A stretch of 45,738 nt of DNA, taken from NCBI GenBank assembly GCA_903862595.1, contig CAIOYO010000239.1, positions 1-45,738 on the forward strand. The letters are read 5' to 3'. The DNA comes from an uncultured Opitutaceae bacterium (GTDB taxonomy: Bacteria; Verrucomicrobiota; Verrucomicrobiia; Opitutales; Opitutaceae). Under the pieces are notes generated by a model. The model searched no databases and had not been told where the DNA came from. It saw only the letters and a list, made by a program, of their open reading frames with translations. This document shows positions 20,059 to 27,485 of the stretch, in pieces. Made by a program: the position numbers and the translations under genes. Positions within the stretch are counted from its first letter, which is position 1. Each line of letters begins with the position of its first letter.

Positions 20059-20120
20059 GGCCCCGCAGCGGGGCCTCGTTTCCCAAGCGCCCGTTCCGCA
20101 AGGATCGGGCGCTTTTGTTT
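20059..20120 (+). terminator. Double hairpin terminator of rpsA
   Basis: A first stem GGCCCC/GGGGCC (20059-20075) is followed by a second, AAGCGCCCG/CGGGCGCTT (20085-20114), with a TTTTGTTT tract. It starts 17 bases after the rpsA stop and is the expected end of that transcript. Confidence 0.85.
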
Positions 20121-20161
20121 ATCCGAATCCGGCGTAACCGTCGGCGGCGATGCGAACCAAG

Positions 20162-20193
20162 AAAAACGCCCGCCGGCACGGGGCCGGCGGGCG
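20162..20193 (-). terminator. Intrinsic terminator of the sigma-factor gene
   Basis: On the minus strand a perfect 11-pair stem (20167-20177 with 20183-20193, 5-base loop) is followed by a run of five Ts (AAAAA at 20162-20166 on the plus strand). It lies 45 bases after the sigma-factor stop. Confidence 0.88.
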
Positions 20194-20238
20194 GGAGAGG
20201 GGAGGGGCGGCGCGAGAGCGCCCGCGAATCCCGTGGGA

Positions 20239-21327
20239 TCAGTTGCGGTCGGCGGCCAAGGCCGGGACGGAGGACTTCGACTCGATGAACTCCTTGATGA
20301 CTTCCATGCGCTTGCGCTGCCGCTCATCCAGTTCGATCTCGTCGGCCGAGCGCTGGGCTTCGTTCTTGGCAATCGCTTTCCGGATCTTGGAGAGGGCGAT
20401 GTTCTGCAGCTGCCGGATGCGCTCGCGGGTCACTTTGAACTTCTTGCCGACCTCCTCGAGGGTCATCTCGTCGTAGCCGTCGAAGCCGAAACGCAGCCGG
20501 ATGATTTCCGCCTCGCGCGGCTCCAGGGAGTCGAGCATCGCACGAAGGTCGGAATTCTGGGAGCGCTCCTTCAGCGCGTCCAGCGGGTTGACCATGTTTT
20601 CGTCGCCCACGATGTCACCGAACGTGGCGGAGTCGCCTTCTTCGCCGATCGGCGCGTCGAGGGACGTGGGGCGGACGCTGACCGACTTGAGATGGGCCAC
20701 CTTGCTGGTGGGAATCTGCAGCTCCATCGCCAACTCTTCGTCGGTCGGCTCGCGACCGAGCTCCTCCGAGAGGGCCATCGCGGTGCGGCGCATCTTGGCG
20801 ATCTTGTCGACCAGGTGCACCGGGAGTCGAATGGTCTTACTCTGATTGGCGAGGGCGCGCTTGATCGACTGCTTGATCCACCACGCGGCGTAGGTCGAGA
20901 GCTTGCCGCCCTTGCGTGGATCGAACCGCTCCACGGCCTTGATCAGCCCGAGGTTGCCCTCGCTGATCAGGTCGAGCAGCGGCAGGCCGAAATCCTTGTA
21001 GTCCATCGCGATTTTCACCACGAGGCGCAGGTTGGCCGAAATCATGTGATCGCGCGCGGCCTTGTCGCCGCGGCGAATGCGCTTCGCGAGCGCGATCTCC
21101 TCATCGATCGTCAACAACGGCGTCTTACCGATTTCCTGCAGGTACAGTTGCAGGCTGCTGCGGTCAGACGGACCCACGTACTCGCGTGCGGCGGGCTCGG
21201 CCTTTTCCAGGAAGGAGGGCGGAGCGTCGGGAGTGGCGGCCGGGCGCTCTGGAGCGAGCGTGGTGACCGAACGAGCGTCGAGGTCGTCCTCGGCAAACTT
21301 GCGGGGGGAGTTTGAATGAAGGGCCAT
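20239..21327 (-). CDS. rpoD: RNA polymerase sigma-70 factor (RpoD/RpoS type)
   Basis: This 362-residue sigma factor has region 1.2 (LQLYLQEIGKTPLLT), region 2 (ANLRLVVKIAMDY, LDLISEGNLGLIKAVERFDP, and STYAAWWIKQSIKRAL with the -10 recognition helix), region 3 (RLPVHLVDKIAKMRR) and region 4 (MTLEEVGKKFKVTRERIRQLQ, the -35 recognition helix). The N-terminal 40 residues are short and show no region 1.1, so the protein is as short as group 2 (RpoS-like) sigmas; it may be the primary or an alternative sigma. The frame runs up to 21489, but ATG 21327 fits the protein start. It has its own terminator at 20162-20193. The symbol rpoD is used in the family sense. Confidence 0.88.
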   Translation of the reverse strand: MALHSNSPRKFAEDDLDARSVTTLAPERPAATPDAPPSFLEKAEPAAREYVGPSDRSSLQLYLQEIGKTPLLTIDEEIALAKRIRRGDKAARDHMISANLRLVVKIAMDYKDFGLPLLDLISEGNLGLIKAVERFDPRKGGKLSTYAAWWIKQSIKRALANQSKTIRLPVHLVDKIAKMRRTAMALSEELGREPTDEELAMELQIPTSKVAHLKSVSVRPTSLDAPIGEEGDSATFGDIVGDENMVNPLDALKERSQNSDLRAMLDSLEPREAEIIRLRFGFDGYDEMTLEEVGKKFKVTRERIRQLQNIALSKIRKAIAKNEAQRSADEIELDERQRKRMEVIKEFIESKSSVPALAADRN

Positions 21328-21743
21328 GACGTAGAGGAGTTGAAGGGTGAGACCGCCGTTACCGGGGGAGTTCCCGGAGTCGACGGTAGCAAGAGGCTTC
21401 CTAGCGGAAACCGCGCCACAGAGAGGGAACGTGCAACCCCTTGGTTTGGATGCATCGGGCTGCAGATTAAGTGTGCCAAGTTGGCGCAACTGGCTTTGTG
21501 CCCCTTTTTTTGTGGCGGAGTGGCGCAGCCTCGGTCCGGTCGGGACCGGTGTGCCGCGGCATGGTTGGCGTGGCTCGTCGTCGCCTCACGCGTTTCAGCT
21601 CCCGTCAGGCTGCTGAAACAGGGCGAGGCAAGGGGCCGGTTGGACGCACCGCTTCCCAAGGGGGGGGCGCGATGCGATGCGGCGCGGTGCGGTGCGGTGA
21701 GTGGGATCTCGCCGTCCCGTGGGGCGGCTCGGGCCGGGCGGCG
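21328..21743. other. 416-base gap between sigma-factor and trpE genes
   Basis: No convincing gene is seen on either strand; open frames here lack family features. The part next to the sigma gene should hold its promoter: about 21460-21520 has TTAAG-type AT-rich bases and a run of seven Ts, and an imperfect GGTCC/GGACC hairpin lies near 21532-21548. From 21660 to 21705 the DNA is low-complexity, with imperfect repeats of GCGATGCG and GCGGTGCG after a run of eight Gs. I could not fix a promoter. Confidence 0.5.
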
Positions 21744-23234
21744 TCAGGCGCGGGCGAGTCGCTGGGCGATGGCGACCGCCTTGAAGAGCGCGGAGGCCTT
21801 GCTGATCGTCTCTTGATATTCCGAGAGGGGAACGCTGTCCGCCACCACGCCGGCGCCGGACTGGATATGGATGCGACCGTCCTTGATGAGGGAGGTGCGC
21901 AGCATGATGCATGAGTCCAGATTTCCGTCGTAACCGAAGTAGCCCAAGGCGCCGGCGTAGAATCCGCGCTGGACGGGTTCGGTGTTCGCGATGATCTGCA
22001 TGGCGCGGATCTTGGGCGCACCAGAAACCGTGCCGGCGGGGAACGTGGCTCGCATCAGATCGTAGGCGGTCCGTCCCTCGTCGATGGTGCCCTCCACCTG
22101 CGACACGATGTGCATCACGTGAGAGTAGCGCTCGACCACCATCATTTCTGGGACGGTGACGCTGCCAAACCGACAGACCCGACCGATGTCGTTGCGGGCG
22201 AGATCGACCAGCATTAAGTGCTCCGCGCGTTCCTTCTCATCGGCGAGCAACTCGGCCTCGAGGGCGGCGTCATCCGCGGGCGTCGCGCCGCGCCGGCGCG
22301 TGCCGGCGATCGGGCGAATCTCGACGCGACCGTCGGTGAGGCGGACGTGCACTTCCGGCGAAGCGCCGACGATCGCGAACGCGCCGGTGTCGAGGATGAA
22401 CATGTACGGCGACGGATTGACCGTGCGGAGAGCCCGGTAGAGATCGAGCGGCGATTGCGTGAAAGGGGAGGAGAAGCGTTGCGACGGGACGAACTGGATG
22501 ATGTCGCCGGAGCGAATGAATTCCTTCCCGTCCTCAACCGCCTGGCAGAAGCGTTCCTGGGTGAAGTTGCCCTTGGGGACGGAGACCGGGCCCGGATCGA
22601 TGAGTGGTGCCGGGGCCAGTTCGCGCGGCTCGCGCAGGAGTGAGAACAGGAGGTTGAGCTCGGCGACCGCTGCCTCGTAGGCGGCGGTGGGATCGCCGTT
22701 GAGGTGGGCGTTCACGCACAGACGCAGCGTCTGCTTCGCGCGATCAAAGATCAGCAGCGAATCGGAGAACATGAAGTACAGCATCGGCAGCCCCAGCTCA
22801 TCCGTCGGAGCGGCGGGCACCGAGGGCTCGATGCGGGTCACGTACTCGTAGCCGATGAAACCGACCGCGCCGCCGGTGAAGCGGGGCAGGCCGGGCAGGC
22901 TGACCGGACGGTATCCAAGCATCTCCTGCTCCAAGAGCTGCAAGGGATCCGCCGGCGTGGTGACCGTGCGCGTGGCTTTTCCGTTCTCGCGAATCTCCGT
23001 CGTATCCGCGCCGCAGGCGAGGATCTTGCGCGGGCGGCAGCCGATGAAGCTGTAGCGGGACAGGTGCTCACCGCCCTCGACGGACTCGAGCAGGTACGAT
23101 GGGCCCGAGTCGCGGAGCTTGGCGTAGGCCGAGACGGGCGTCTCGAAGTCGGCCATGAGGTCCGTGTAGACCGGGATCACGTTGCCTTGGGACGCCAGGC
23201 GGAGAAAAGTGTCGCGATCCGGAAAAATGTTCAT
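21744..23234 (-). CDS. trpE: Anthranilate synthase component I
   Basis: This 496-residue chorismate-using enzyme commits carbon to tryptophan. The N-terminal half has the tryptophan feedback pocket (SYLLESVEGGEHLSRYSFIG), and the C-terminal catalytic half shows FVPSQRFSSPF, GASPEVHVRLTDGRVEIRPI, ADEKERAEHLMLVDLARND and GTVSGAPKIRAMQII. The frame is open upstream to 23564, but ATG 23234 (MNIFPDRDTFLRLA) is the conserved start. No trpG, trpD or other trp gene is adjacent, so the amidotransferase subunit must be elsewhere. It is divergent from glgC across 133 bases. The ES and PVPLSE-like C-terminus separate it from PabB, but only moderately. Confidence 0.93.
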   Translation of the reverse strand: MNIFPDRDTFLRLASQGNVIPVYTDLMADFETPVSAYAKLRDSGPSYLLESVEGGEHLSRYSFIGCRPRKILACGADTTEIRENGKATRTVTTPADPLQLLEQEMLGYRPVSLPGLPRFTGGAVGFIGYEYVTRIEPSVPAAPTDELGLPMLYFMFSDSLLIFDRAKQTLRLCVNAHLNGDPTAAYEAAVAELNLLFSLLREPRELAPAPLIDPGPVSVPKGNFTQERFCQAVEDGKEFIRSGDIIQFVPSQRFSSPFTQSPLDLYRALRTVNPSPYMFILDTGAFAIVGASPEVHVRLTDGRVEIRPIAGTRRRGATPADDAALEAELLADEKERAEHLMLVDLARNDIGRVCRFGSVTVPEMMVVERYSHVMHIVSQVEGTIDEGRTAYDLMRATFPAGTVSGAPKIRAMQIIANTEPVQRGFYAGALGYFGYDGNLDSCIMLRTSLIKDGRIHIQSGAGVVADSVPLSEYQETISKASALFKAVAIAQRLARA

Positions 23235-23367
23235 CGAAGGCTCGGAGCTCGGTGGCGGGTCGGACGATCGGGAAGCGACGTCTGGCGCGCGTGCGGGCGG
23301 TTGGGAGTCGTTTTTAGTCTGGCGAAAATACCCGGCTCCGGAATCCTGTCGCAAGACTAGAGACGGC

Positions 23368-24660
23368 ATGCCTATGACGATCGAAAAACGGGTTCTCGCG
23401 GTAATCATGGGGGGCGGACGCGGCACGCGTCTGCACCCGTTGACGATGGAGCGCTGCAAGCCGGCGGTCCCGCTCGCGGGCAAGTACCGCCTCGTCGACA
23501 TCCCGATCAGCAACTGCATCAATTCCGGGATCAACCGCGTGTTCCTGCTCACGCAGTTCAACACCGCCTCGCTGCACCGTCACGTGCAGGCGACGTACAA
23601 TTTCGACGTTTTCGGCGGTGGGTTCGTCGACATCCTCTCCGCTGAACAGACCGAGAAGAGCGCCGACTGGTACCAGGGTACGGCCGACGCGGTGCGCCGC
23701 AACCTCGTGCACTTCCGGAATTCCAAGCACGACTTCGTACTGATCCTCTCGGGCGACCAACTTTACCGGATGGATTACCGCAAGATCCTCGAGGATCATG
23801 TGGCCAACGGTGCCGATGTCACCATCGCCGCGATCCCGGTGCCGCTGAACAAGGTCGAAGGACTCGGCGTCATGCGCGTCGACGAGAACCTTGAGATCAA
23901 TGGCTTTGTCGAGAAGCCGAAGGATCCGGCGGTGATCAAGCAACTGGCGCTGAGCCCGGCTCGCGAGGCGACCCTCCGTTCCGGCGCCGGCGAGCAGCAC
24001 TGCCTCGCGTCGATGGGCATCTACGTGTTCAACCGCGCCGCGCTGGCGGAGGCGCTCGACAACACGATGACAGACTTCGGCAAGGAGGTCATCCCGAGCC
24101 TCCTGGGAAAGAAGCGTCTCTTTGCCCATGTGTTCGAGGGATATTGGGAGGACATCGGAACGGTGAAGGCGTTCTTCGAGGCCAACCTCCAACTCGCCCA
24201 TCCGCTGCCGCCGTTCAATTTCTACGACCAGGAGGCGCCGATCTACACGTCCGCGCGCTTCCTGCCGGCCTCGAAGATCAACCGCTGCGAGATCGACCAC
24301 GTCGTCATCGGCGATGGCTCGATCGTCACCGATTGCAAGCTGCACCGTTGCGTGCTCGGCATCCGAGCGTTCCTCGGTGAGGGCACGCGGATGGAGGACG
24401 TGATCGTGATGGGCGCCGATTTCTACGAGACCGAGGCCGAATTGGCCGCCAACAAGGCGCGCGGCATCCCGCACCTCGGGGTCGGACGCAACTGCGTCAT
24501 CCATCATGCGATCATCGACAAGAATGCGCGCATCGGCGACAATGTCCGCCTCTCTCCGGCGGGCAAGGCCGACGGAAATTACCCCCACGGTATCGTGATC
24601 CGCGACGGCGTGCTGGTCGTGCCCAAGGGCGTCACCGTGCCGAGTGGCACGGTGCTCTGA
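23368..24660 (+). CDS. glgC: Glucose-1-phosphate adenylyltransferase (ADP-glucose pyrophosphorylase)
   Basis: This 430-residue enzyme makes ADP-glucose for glycogen. The nucleotidyltransferase signature GGGRGTRLHPLTMERCKPAV and the following YRLVDIPISNCINSG are exact for the family; DWYQGTADAV, ILSGDQLYRMDY, the glucose-1-P region EKPKDP and YWEDIGT are all present. A left-handed beta-helix domain (about 300-430) ends VPKGVTVPSGTVL. The start could be ATG 23368 or 23374 (MPMTI); both give the same core. It stands alone, with no other glycogen gene nearby, and shares a terminator region with ychF. Confidence 0.96.
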   Translation: MPMTIEKRVLAVIMGGGRGTRLHPLTMERCKPAVPLAGKYRLVDIPISNCINSGINRVFLLTQFNTASLHRHVQATYNFDVFGGGFVDILSAEQTEKSADWYQGTADAVRRNLVHFRNSKHDFVLILSGDQLYRMDYRKILEDHVANGADVTIAAIPVPLNKVEGLGVMRVDENLEINGFVEKPKDPAVIKQLALSPAREATLRSGAGEQHCLASMGIYVFNRAALAEALDNTMTDFGKEVIPSLLGKKRLFAHVFEGYWEDIGTVKAFFEANLQLAHPLPPFNFYDQEAPIYTSARFLPASKINRCEIDHVVIGDGSIVTDCKLHRCVLGIRAFLGEGTRMEDVIVMGADFYETEAELAANKARGIPHLGVGRNCVIHHAIIDKNARIGDNVRLSPAGKADGNYPHGIVIRDGVLVVPKGVTVPSGTVL

Positions 24661-24676
24661 CGCCGACGCGGATGGA

Positions 24677-24699
24677 AGGCCGGGCTCGGAGCCCGGCCT
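24677..24699. terminator. Hairpin between convergent glgC and ychF
   Basis: A 10-pair stem (24677-24686 with 24690-24699) with a 3-base loop lies 16 bases after the glgC stop and 3 bases beyond the ychF stop. A short CGTT follows on the plus strand, so the T-tract is weak, but the position suits both transcripts. Confidence 0.6.
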
Positions 24700-24702
24700 C
24701 GT

Positions 24703-25806
24703 TCAGTTGTTGAAGCGGAACAGCGCGACGTCGCCGTCGGCGAACACGTACTCGCGTCCCTCGAGCCGGTAGCGTCCCGCTTCGCGCGCGGCGGCGGTGC
24801 TGCCGAGGCGGGAAAGGTCGTCGTAGGAGACGACTTCCGCCTTGATGAAACCCTTCTCGAAGTCGGTGTGGATGACGCCCGCAGCCTGCGGAGCTTTCCA
24901 TCCCTTCTTGATCGTCCAGGCGCGTACTTCTTTTTCTCCGGCCGTGAAGTAGGTCTGCAGCCCGAGCAGCGTATACGTAGCGCGGATCAGTTGGGATACG
25001 CCGGAGTCATCGACGCCCAAGTCCTTGAGGAAGGCCTTGGCCTCCTCGGGGGCGAGGTCGATCAATTCCGCCTCGATGCGGGCGCTGATCGGGACGTACG
25101 CCGCGTCGTGGTGCGCCTTCACGTACGCCGCCACCTTCTGCACGAACGGATTCTGCTCCGCCGTGGCCAATTCGCTCTCGGCGACGTTGCAGGCGTAGAG
25201 CACCGGCTTCGCGCTGAGCAGTTGGAAGAGCTGCAGCAGGCGCTTCTCCTCGTCCGTGCACGGGAGAACGTTGGCGGGGAGATTCTGGTTGAGGTGAGGG
25301 GAGAGACGCTCGAGGAGCGCCATCTCCACCTGGGCTTCCTTGTCGCCGCTCTTCGCCTTCTTCTGCGTCTTGTCGATGCGCTTGGTCACCGCGTCGAGAT
25401 CGGCGAGGATCAACTCGGTCGTGATCACCTCAATGTCGCGCACTGGGTCCACCGCACCCATCGTGTGGATGACATCCGGATCCTCGAAGCAGCGGACGAC
25501 ATGGACGATCGCGTCGGTTTCGCGGATGTTGGCGAGAAACTGATTTCCGAGACCTTCGCCCTTGCTCGCCCCGGCGACGAGGCCGGCGATATCGACGAAC
25601 TCGATCGCGGCAGGAATCACGACGCTGGTCTTGGCAATCCTTTGCAGGACGGACAAGCGATCGTCTGGGACGGACACCACGCCGACGTTCGGGTCGATCG
25701 TGCAGAACGGGTAGTTCGCCGCTTCGGCCTTGCGGGAGCGGGTGAGTGCGTTGAAAAGGGTGGATTTGCCGACGTTAGGCAGACCGACGATTCCGGCTTT
25801 GAGCAT
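24703..25806 (-). CDS. ychF: Ribosome-associated GTPase-family ATPase YchF
   Basis: This 367-residue P-loop protein of the Obg family binds ATP rather than GTP and associates with ribosomes. The N-terminus reads [21 protein letters not shown] (G1 loop), followed by [14 protein letters not shown] and the G3 region [21 protein letters not shown] helical insertion follows, then the G4 stretch PVLYACNV, a TGS-like C-terminal domain (about 280-365) with [25 protein letters not shown] and a final [22 protein letters not shown] 25806 gives the usual length. It is divergent from rpsP, and its transcript ends at the shared hairpin. Confidence 0.97.
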   Translation of the reverse strand: MLKAGIVGLPNVGKSTLFNALTRSRKAEAANYPFCTIDPNVGVVSVPDDRLSVLQRIAKTSVVIPAAIEFVDIAGLVAGASKGEGLGNQFLANIRETDAIVHVVRCFEDPDVIHTMGAVDPVRDIEVITTELILADLDAVTKRIDKTQKKAKSGDKEAQVEMALLERLSPHLNQNLPANVLPCTDEEKRLLQLFQLLSAKPVLYACNVAESELATAEQNPFVQKVAAYVKAHHDAAYVPISARIEAELIDLAPEEAKAFLKDLGVDDSGVSQLIRATYTLLGLQTYFTAGEKEVRAWTIKKGWKAPQAAGVIHTDFEKGFIKAEVVSYDDLSRLGSTAAAREAGRYRLEGREYVFADGDVALFRFNN

Positions 25807-25837
25807 AAGGGGCTAGAAGAGCGGTGGGAGTCAGGGC

Positions 25838-25866
25838 TTGACAAGCCATTTGTCGGCCCGTCCAAT
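25838..25866 (+). promoter_or_regulatory. Candidate sigma-70 promoter of rpsP
   Basis: TTGACA (25838-25843), 17 bases, then TCCAAT (25861-25866, four of six consensus bases). It lies 45 bases before the rpsP ATG, a good position and spacing for a ribosomal operon. Confidence 0.65.
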
Positions 25867-25910
25867 CCTCCGCTTTTCAAGACTCATTCCGCGTTTCCCT
25901 ATTCGTTTCC

Positions 25911-26177
25911 ATGGCTCTCACCATCCGTCTCTCCCGCATCGGCGCCATCCATCAGCCGATCTATCACGTGGTCGTCGCCGAGGCGCGCTCGCGTCGCGAT
26001 GGCCGTGCCGTCGAGATGCTGGGGACGTTCTCGCCCCGCTCGAAGGCCGCGGACGCCCTGACCCTCAAGGTTGATCGCGCTGATTATTGGATCAGCAAGG
26101 GAGCCAAGCCGTCCGAGACGGTGAATTCCCTGATCAAGCGCGCCCGCAAGTCGGGTGGCGTCGCTTCGGCCGCCTAA
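25911..26177 (+). CDS. rpsP: 30S ribosomal protein S16
   Basis: This 88-residue small-subunit protein supports early 30S assembly. It has the family pattern MALTIRLSRIGAIHQPIYHVVVAE followed by VEMLGTFSPRS and the DRADYWISKGAKPSETVNSLIKRA helix. The start is ATG 25911, 45 bases after the proposed promoter. In most bacteria rimM follows; here trmD follows after 90 bases that contain a hairpin and a terminator, so it may be expressed largely on its own. Confidence 0.97.
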   Translation: MALTIRLSRIGAIHQPIYHVVVAEARSRRDGRAVEMLGTFSPRSKAADALTLKVDRADYWISKGAKPSETVNSLIKRARKSGGVASAA

Positions 26178-26192
26178 GCGCGCGCCGCACCA

Positions 26193-26214
26193 AGCACCCC
26201 GCTCCCGGGGTGCT
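26193..26214 (+). repeat. Hairpin in the rpsP-trmD spacer
   Basis: AGCACCCC pairs with GGGGTGCT (8 pairs, 6-base loop). No T-tract follows. It precedes the real terminator by about 20 bases and could pause RNA polymerase or stabilise the rpsP mRNA end. Confidence 0.55.
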
Positions 26215-26232
26215 GATCCGTCAGATTCTCAC

Positions 26233-26263
26233 GGCCTCGGTTCACCCGGGGCCTTTTCTTTTT
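26233..26263 (+). terminator. Intrinsic terminator/attenuator just before trmD
   Basis: GGCCTCGG pairs with CCGGGGCC (8 pairs including one G-T, 5-base loop), directly followed by TTTTCTTTTT. The trmD ATG begins 5 bases after the last T, so read-through transcripts are the only visible source of trmD-rplS mRNA unless a promoter lies inside this spacer. Confidence 0.8.
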
Positions 26264-26267
26264 AGCC

Positions 26268-26960
26268 ATGGCTTTGCATATCGACGTACTCACCCTCTTC
26301 CCGCGCATGCTGGAGGGCTTTCTGAGCGAGAGCATCGTGGGCAAGGCGGTCGAGCGTGGGCTGTTCACGGTGAAGGTTCACGATTTGCGGCAATGGGCGA
26401 CGGATCGCCATCGCACCGCTGATGATCGACCGTTCGGTGGCGGGGCCGGGATGGTGTTGAAGCCGGAACCCGTGTTTGCGGCCTTCGAACAGGTGCAGAG
26501 GCCGGAGTCCAAGCGGATTTATCTGACGCCCGACGGTGTGCCGTTGTCGCCCGGCTTGGCCGAGTCGTTGAGTCACGAGCAGCACTTGGTGCTCCTCAGT
26601 GGCCACTACGAGGGGATCGATCAGCGCATCCGCGATCGCCTCATCGATCAGGAGATTTCCATTGGCGATTATGTGCTGACGAATGGCACTTTGCCGGCCG
26701 CAGTCGTCATCGATGCCCTGAGTCGTTTCATCCCGGGTGTGCTCGGTGAGGAAAAGTCATTGACGCACGAATCCTTCACCAACAAGTTGCTCGACTTTCC
26801 TCAATATACGCGTCCCGCCGAATTCCGCGGCATGTCCGTACCGGAGGTCCTCCTCTCCGGTAACCATGCCGAAATCGAAAAATGGCGGCGTGCGCGCCAA
26901 GAGGAAAAAACCCGTCAAGTCCGTCCCGATTTACTCTCACTAACGAAAGGCCAGCCATGA
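26268..26960 (+). CDS. trmD: tRNA (guanine-37-N1)-methyltransferase
   Basis: This 230-residue knotted (SPOUT-fold) enzyme methylates G37 of tRNAs with S-adenosylmethionine and protects the reading frame. Motifs: [12 protein letters not shown] at the start, [31 protein letters not shown] and the cofactor-knot stretch [20 protein letters not shown], then [11 protein letters not shown] near the end. The ATG at 26268 lies 5 bases after a terminator T-tract and has no clear Shine-Dalgarno sequence, which is odd. The downstream rplS start overlaps its stop (ATGA). Confidence 0.97.
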   Translation: MALHIDVLTLFPRMLEGFLSESIVGKAVERGLFTVKVHDLRQWATDRHRTADDRPFGGGAGMVLKPEPVFAAFEQVQRPESKRIYLTPDGVPLSPGLAESLSHEQHLVLLSGHYEGIDQRIRDRLIDQEISIGDYVLTNGTLPAAVVIDALSRFIPGVLGEEKSLTHESFTNKLLDFPQYTRPAEFRGMSVPEVLLSGNHAEIEKWRRARQEEKTRQVRPDLLSLTKGQP

Positions 26961-27343
26961 ACCCGATCATCAAGGAAATCACCGCGTCCCAGGTGAAGAA
27001 AGACCGTCCGCCGTTCAAAGTCGGCGACGGTGTCCGCGTGCACACGAAGGTGCGCGAGGGTGACAAGGAGCGCGTGCAAATCTTTGCGGGCGTGGTCATT
27101 GCCCTCAAGGGCAGCGGCATTCACGAGACGTTCACCGTCCGCCGCATCAGCTACGGCGAGGGCGTCGAGCGCGTCTTCCCGGTCAATTCCCCCAACGTGG
27201 AGCGAATTGAGATCGAGAAGGAGTCGGAGCCGATGCGCGCCCGCCTCTATTATCTTCGCGATCGTCAGGGCAAGGCCGCGATGGCGGTCAAGCGCAAGGC
27301 CTACGACGAAAAGGCCGAGGCCCCAGCGGCCGCGACCGCCTGA
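26957..27343 (+). CDS. rplS: 50S ribosomal protein L19
   Basis: This 128-residue large-subunit protein lies at the subunit interface. Family pattern: [43 protein letters not shown] and [20 protein letters not shown], ending in a [10 protein letters not shown]-like motif ([14 protein letters not shown]). ATG 26957 overlaps the trmD stop, with AAAGGCC upstream. The C-terminal tail (AEAPAAATA) is a short non-conserved extension. The operon ends at the terminator 40 bases later. Confidence 0.97.
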   Translation: MNPIIKEITASQVKKDRPPFKVGDGVRVHTKVREGDKERVQIFAGVVIALKGSGIHETFTVRRISYGEGVERVFPVNSPNVERIEIEKESEPMRARLYYLRDRQGKAAMAVKRKAYDEKAEAPAAATA

Positions 27344-27382
27344 CGCCACCGTCGATTTTCCGGCCTTGGCCGGTCCAGCAAG

Positions 27383-27409
27383 AGCGAGCCAACCATGGCT
27401 CGCTTTTTT
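27383..27409 (+). terminator. Intrinsic terminator of the rplS operon
   Basis: AGCGAGCC pairs with GGCTCGCT (8 pairs, 6-base loop AACCAT), followed by a T-run. It lies 40 bases after the rplS stop and before the tkt promoter region. Confidence 0.9.
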
Positions 27410-27485
27410 CATGCCCTCCCGCTTTGAATCGGAGGTTCGTGCCTAGATTTCCCTTTCGCTGACCCCTTTCCTTTCTTCACGTCCC

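Noticed and set aside
21470-21500. Sigma-54-like TGGCAC...TGCA on the minus strand upstream of the sigma-factor gene
   Set aside because: The distance between the GG and GC elements is two bases too long for a sigma-54 promoter.
21660-21705. Possible CRISPR or tandem-repeat array
   Set aside because: Only a few imperfect 5-8-base units are present; there are no equal spacers and no cas genes.
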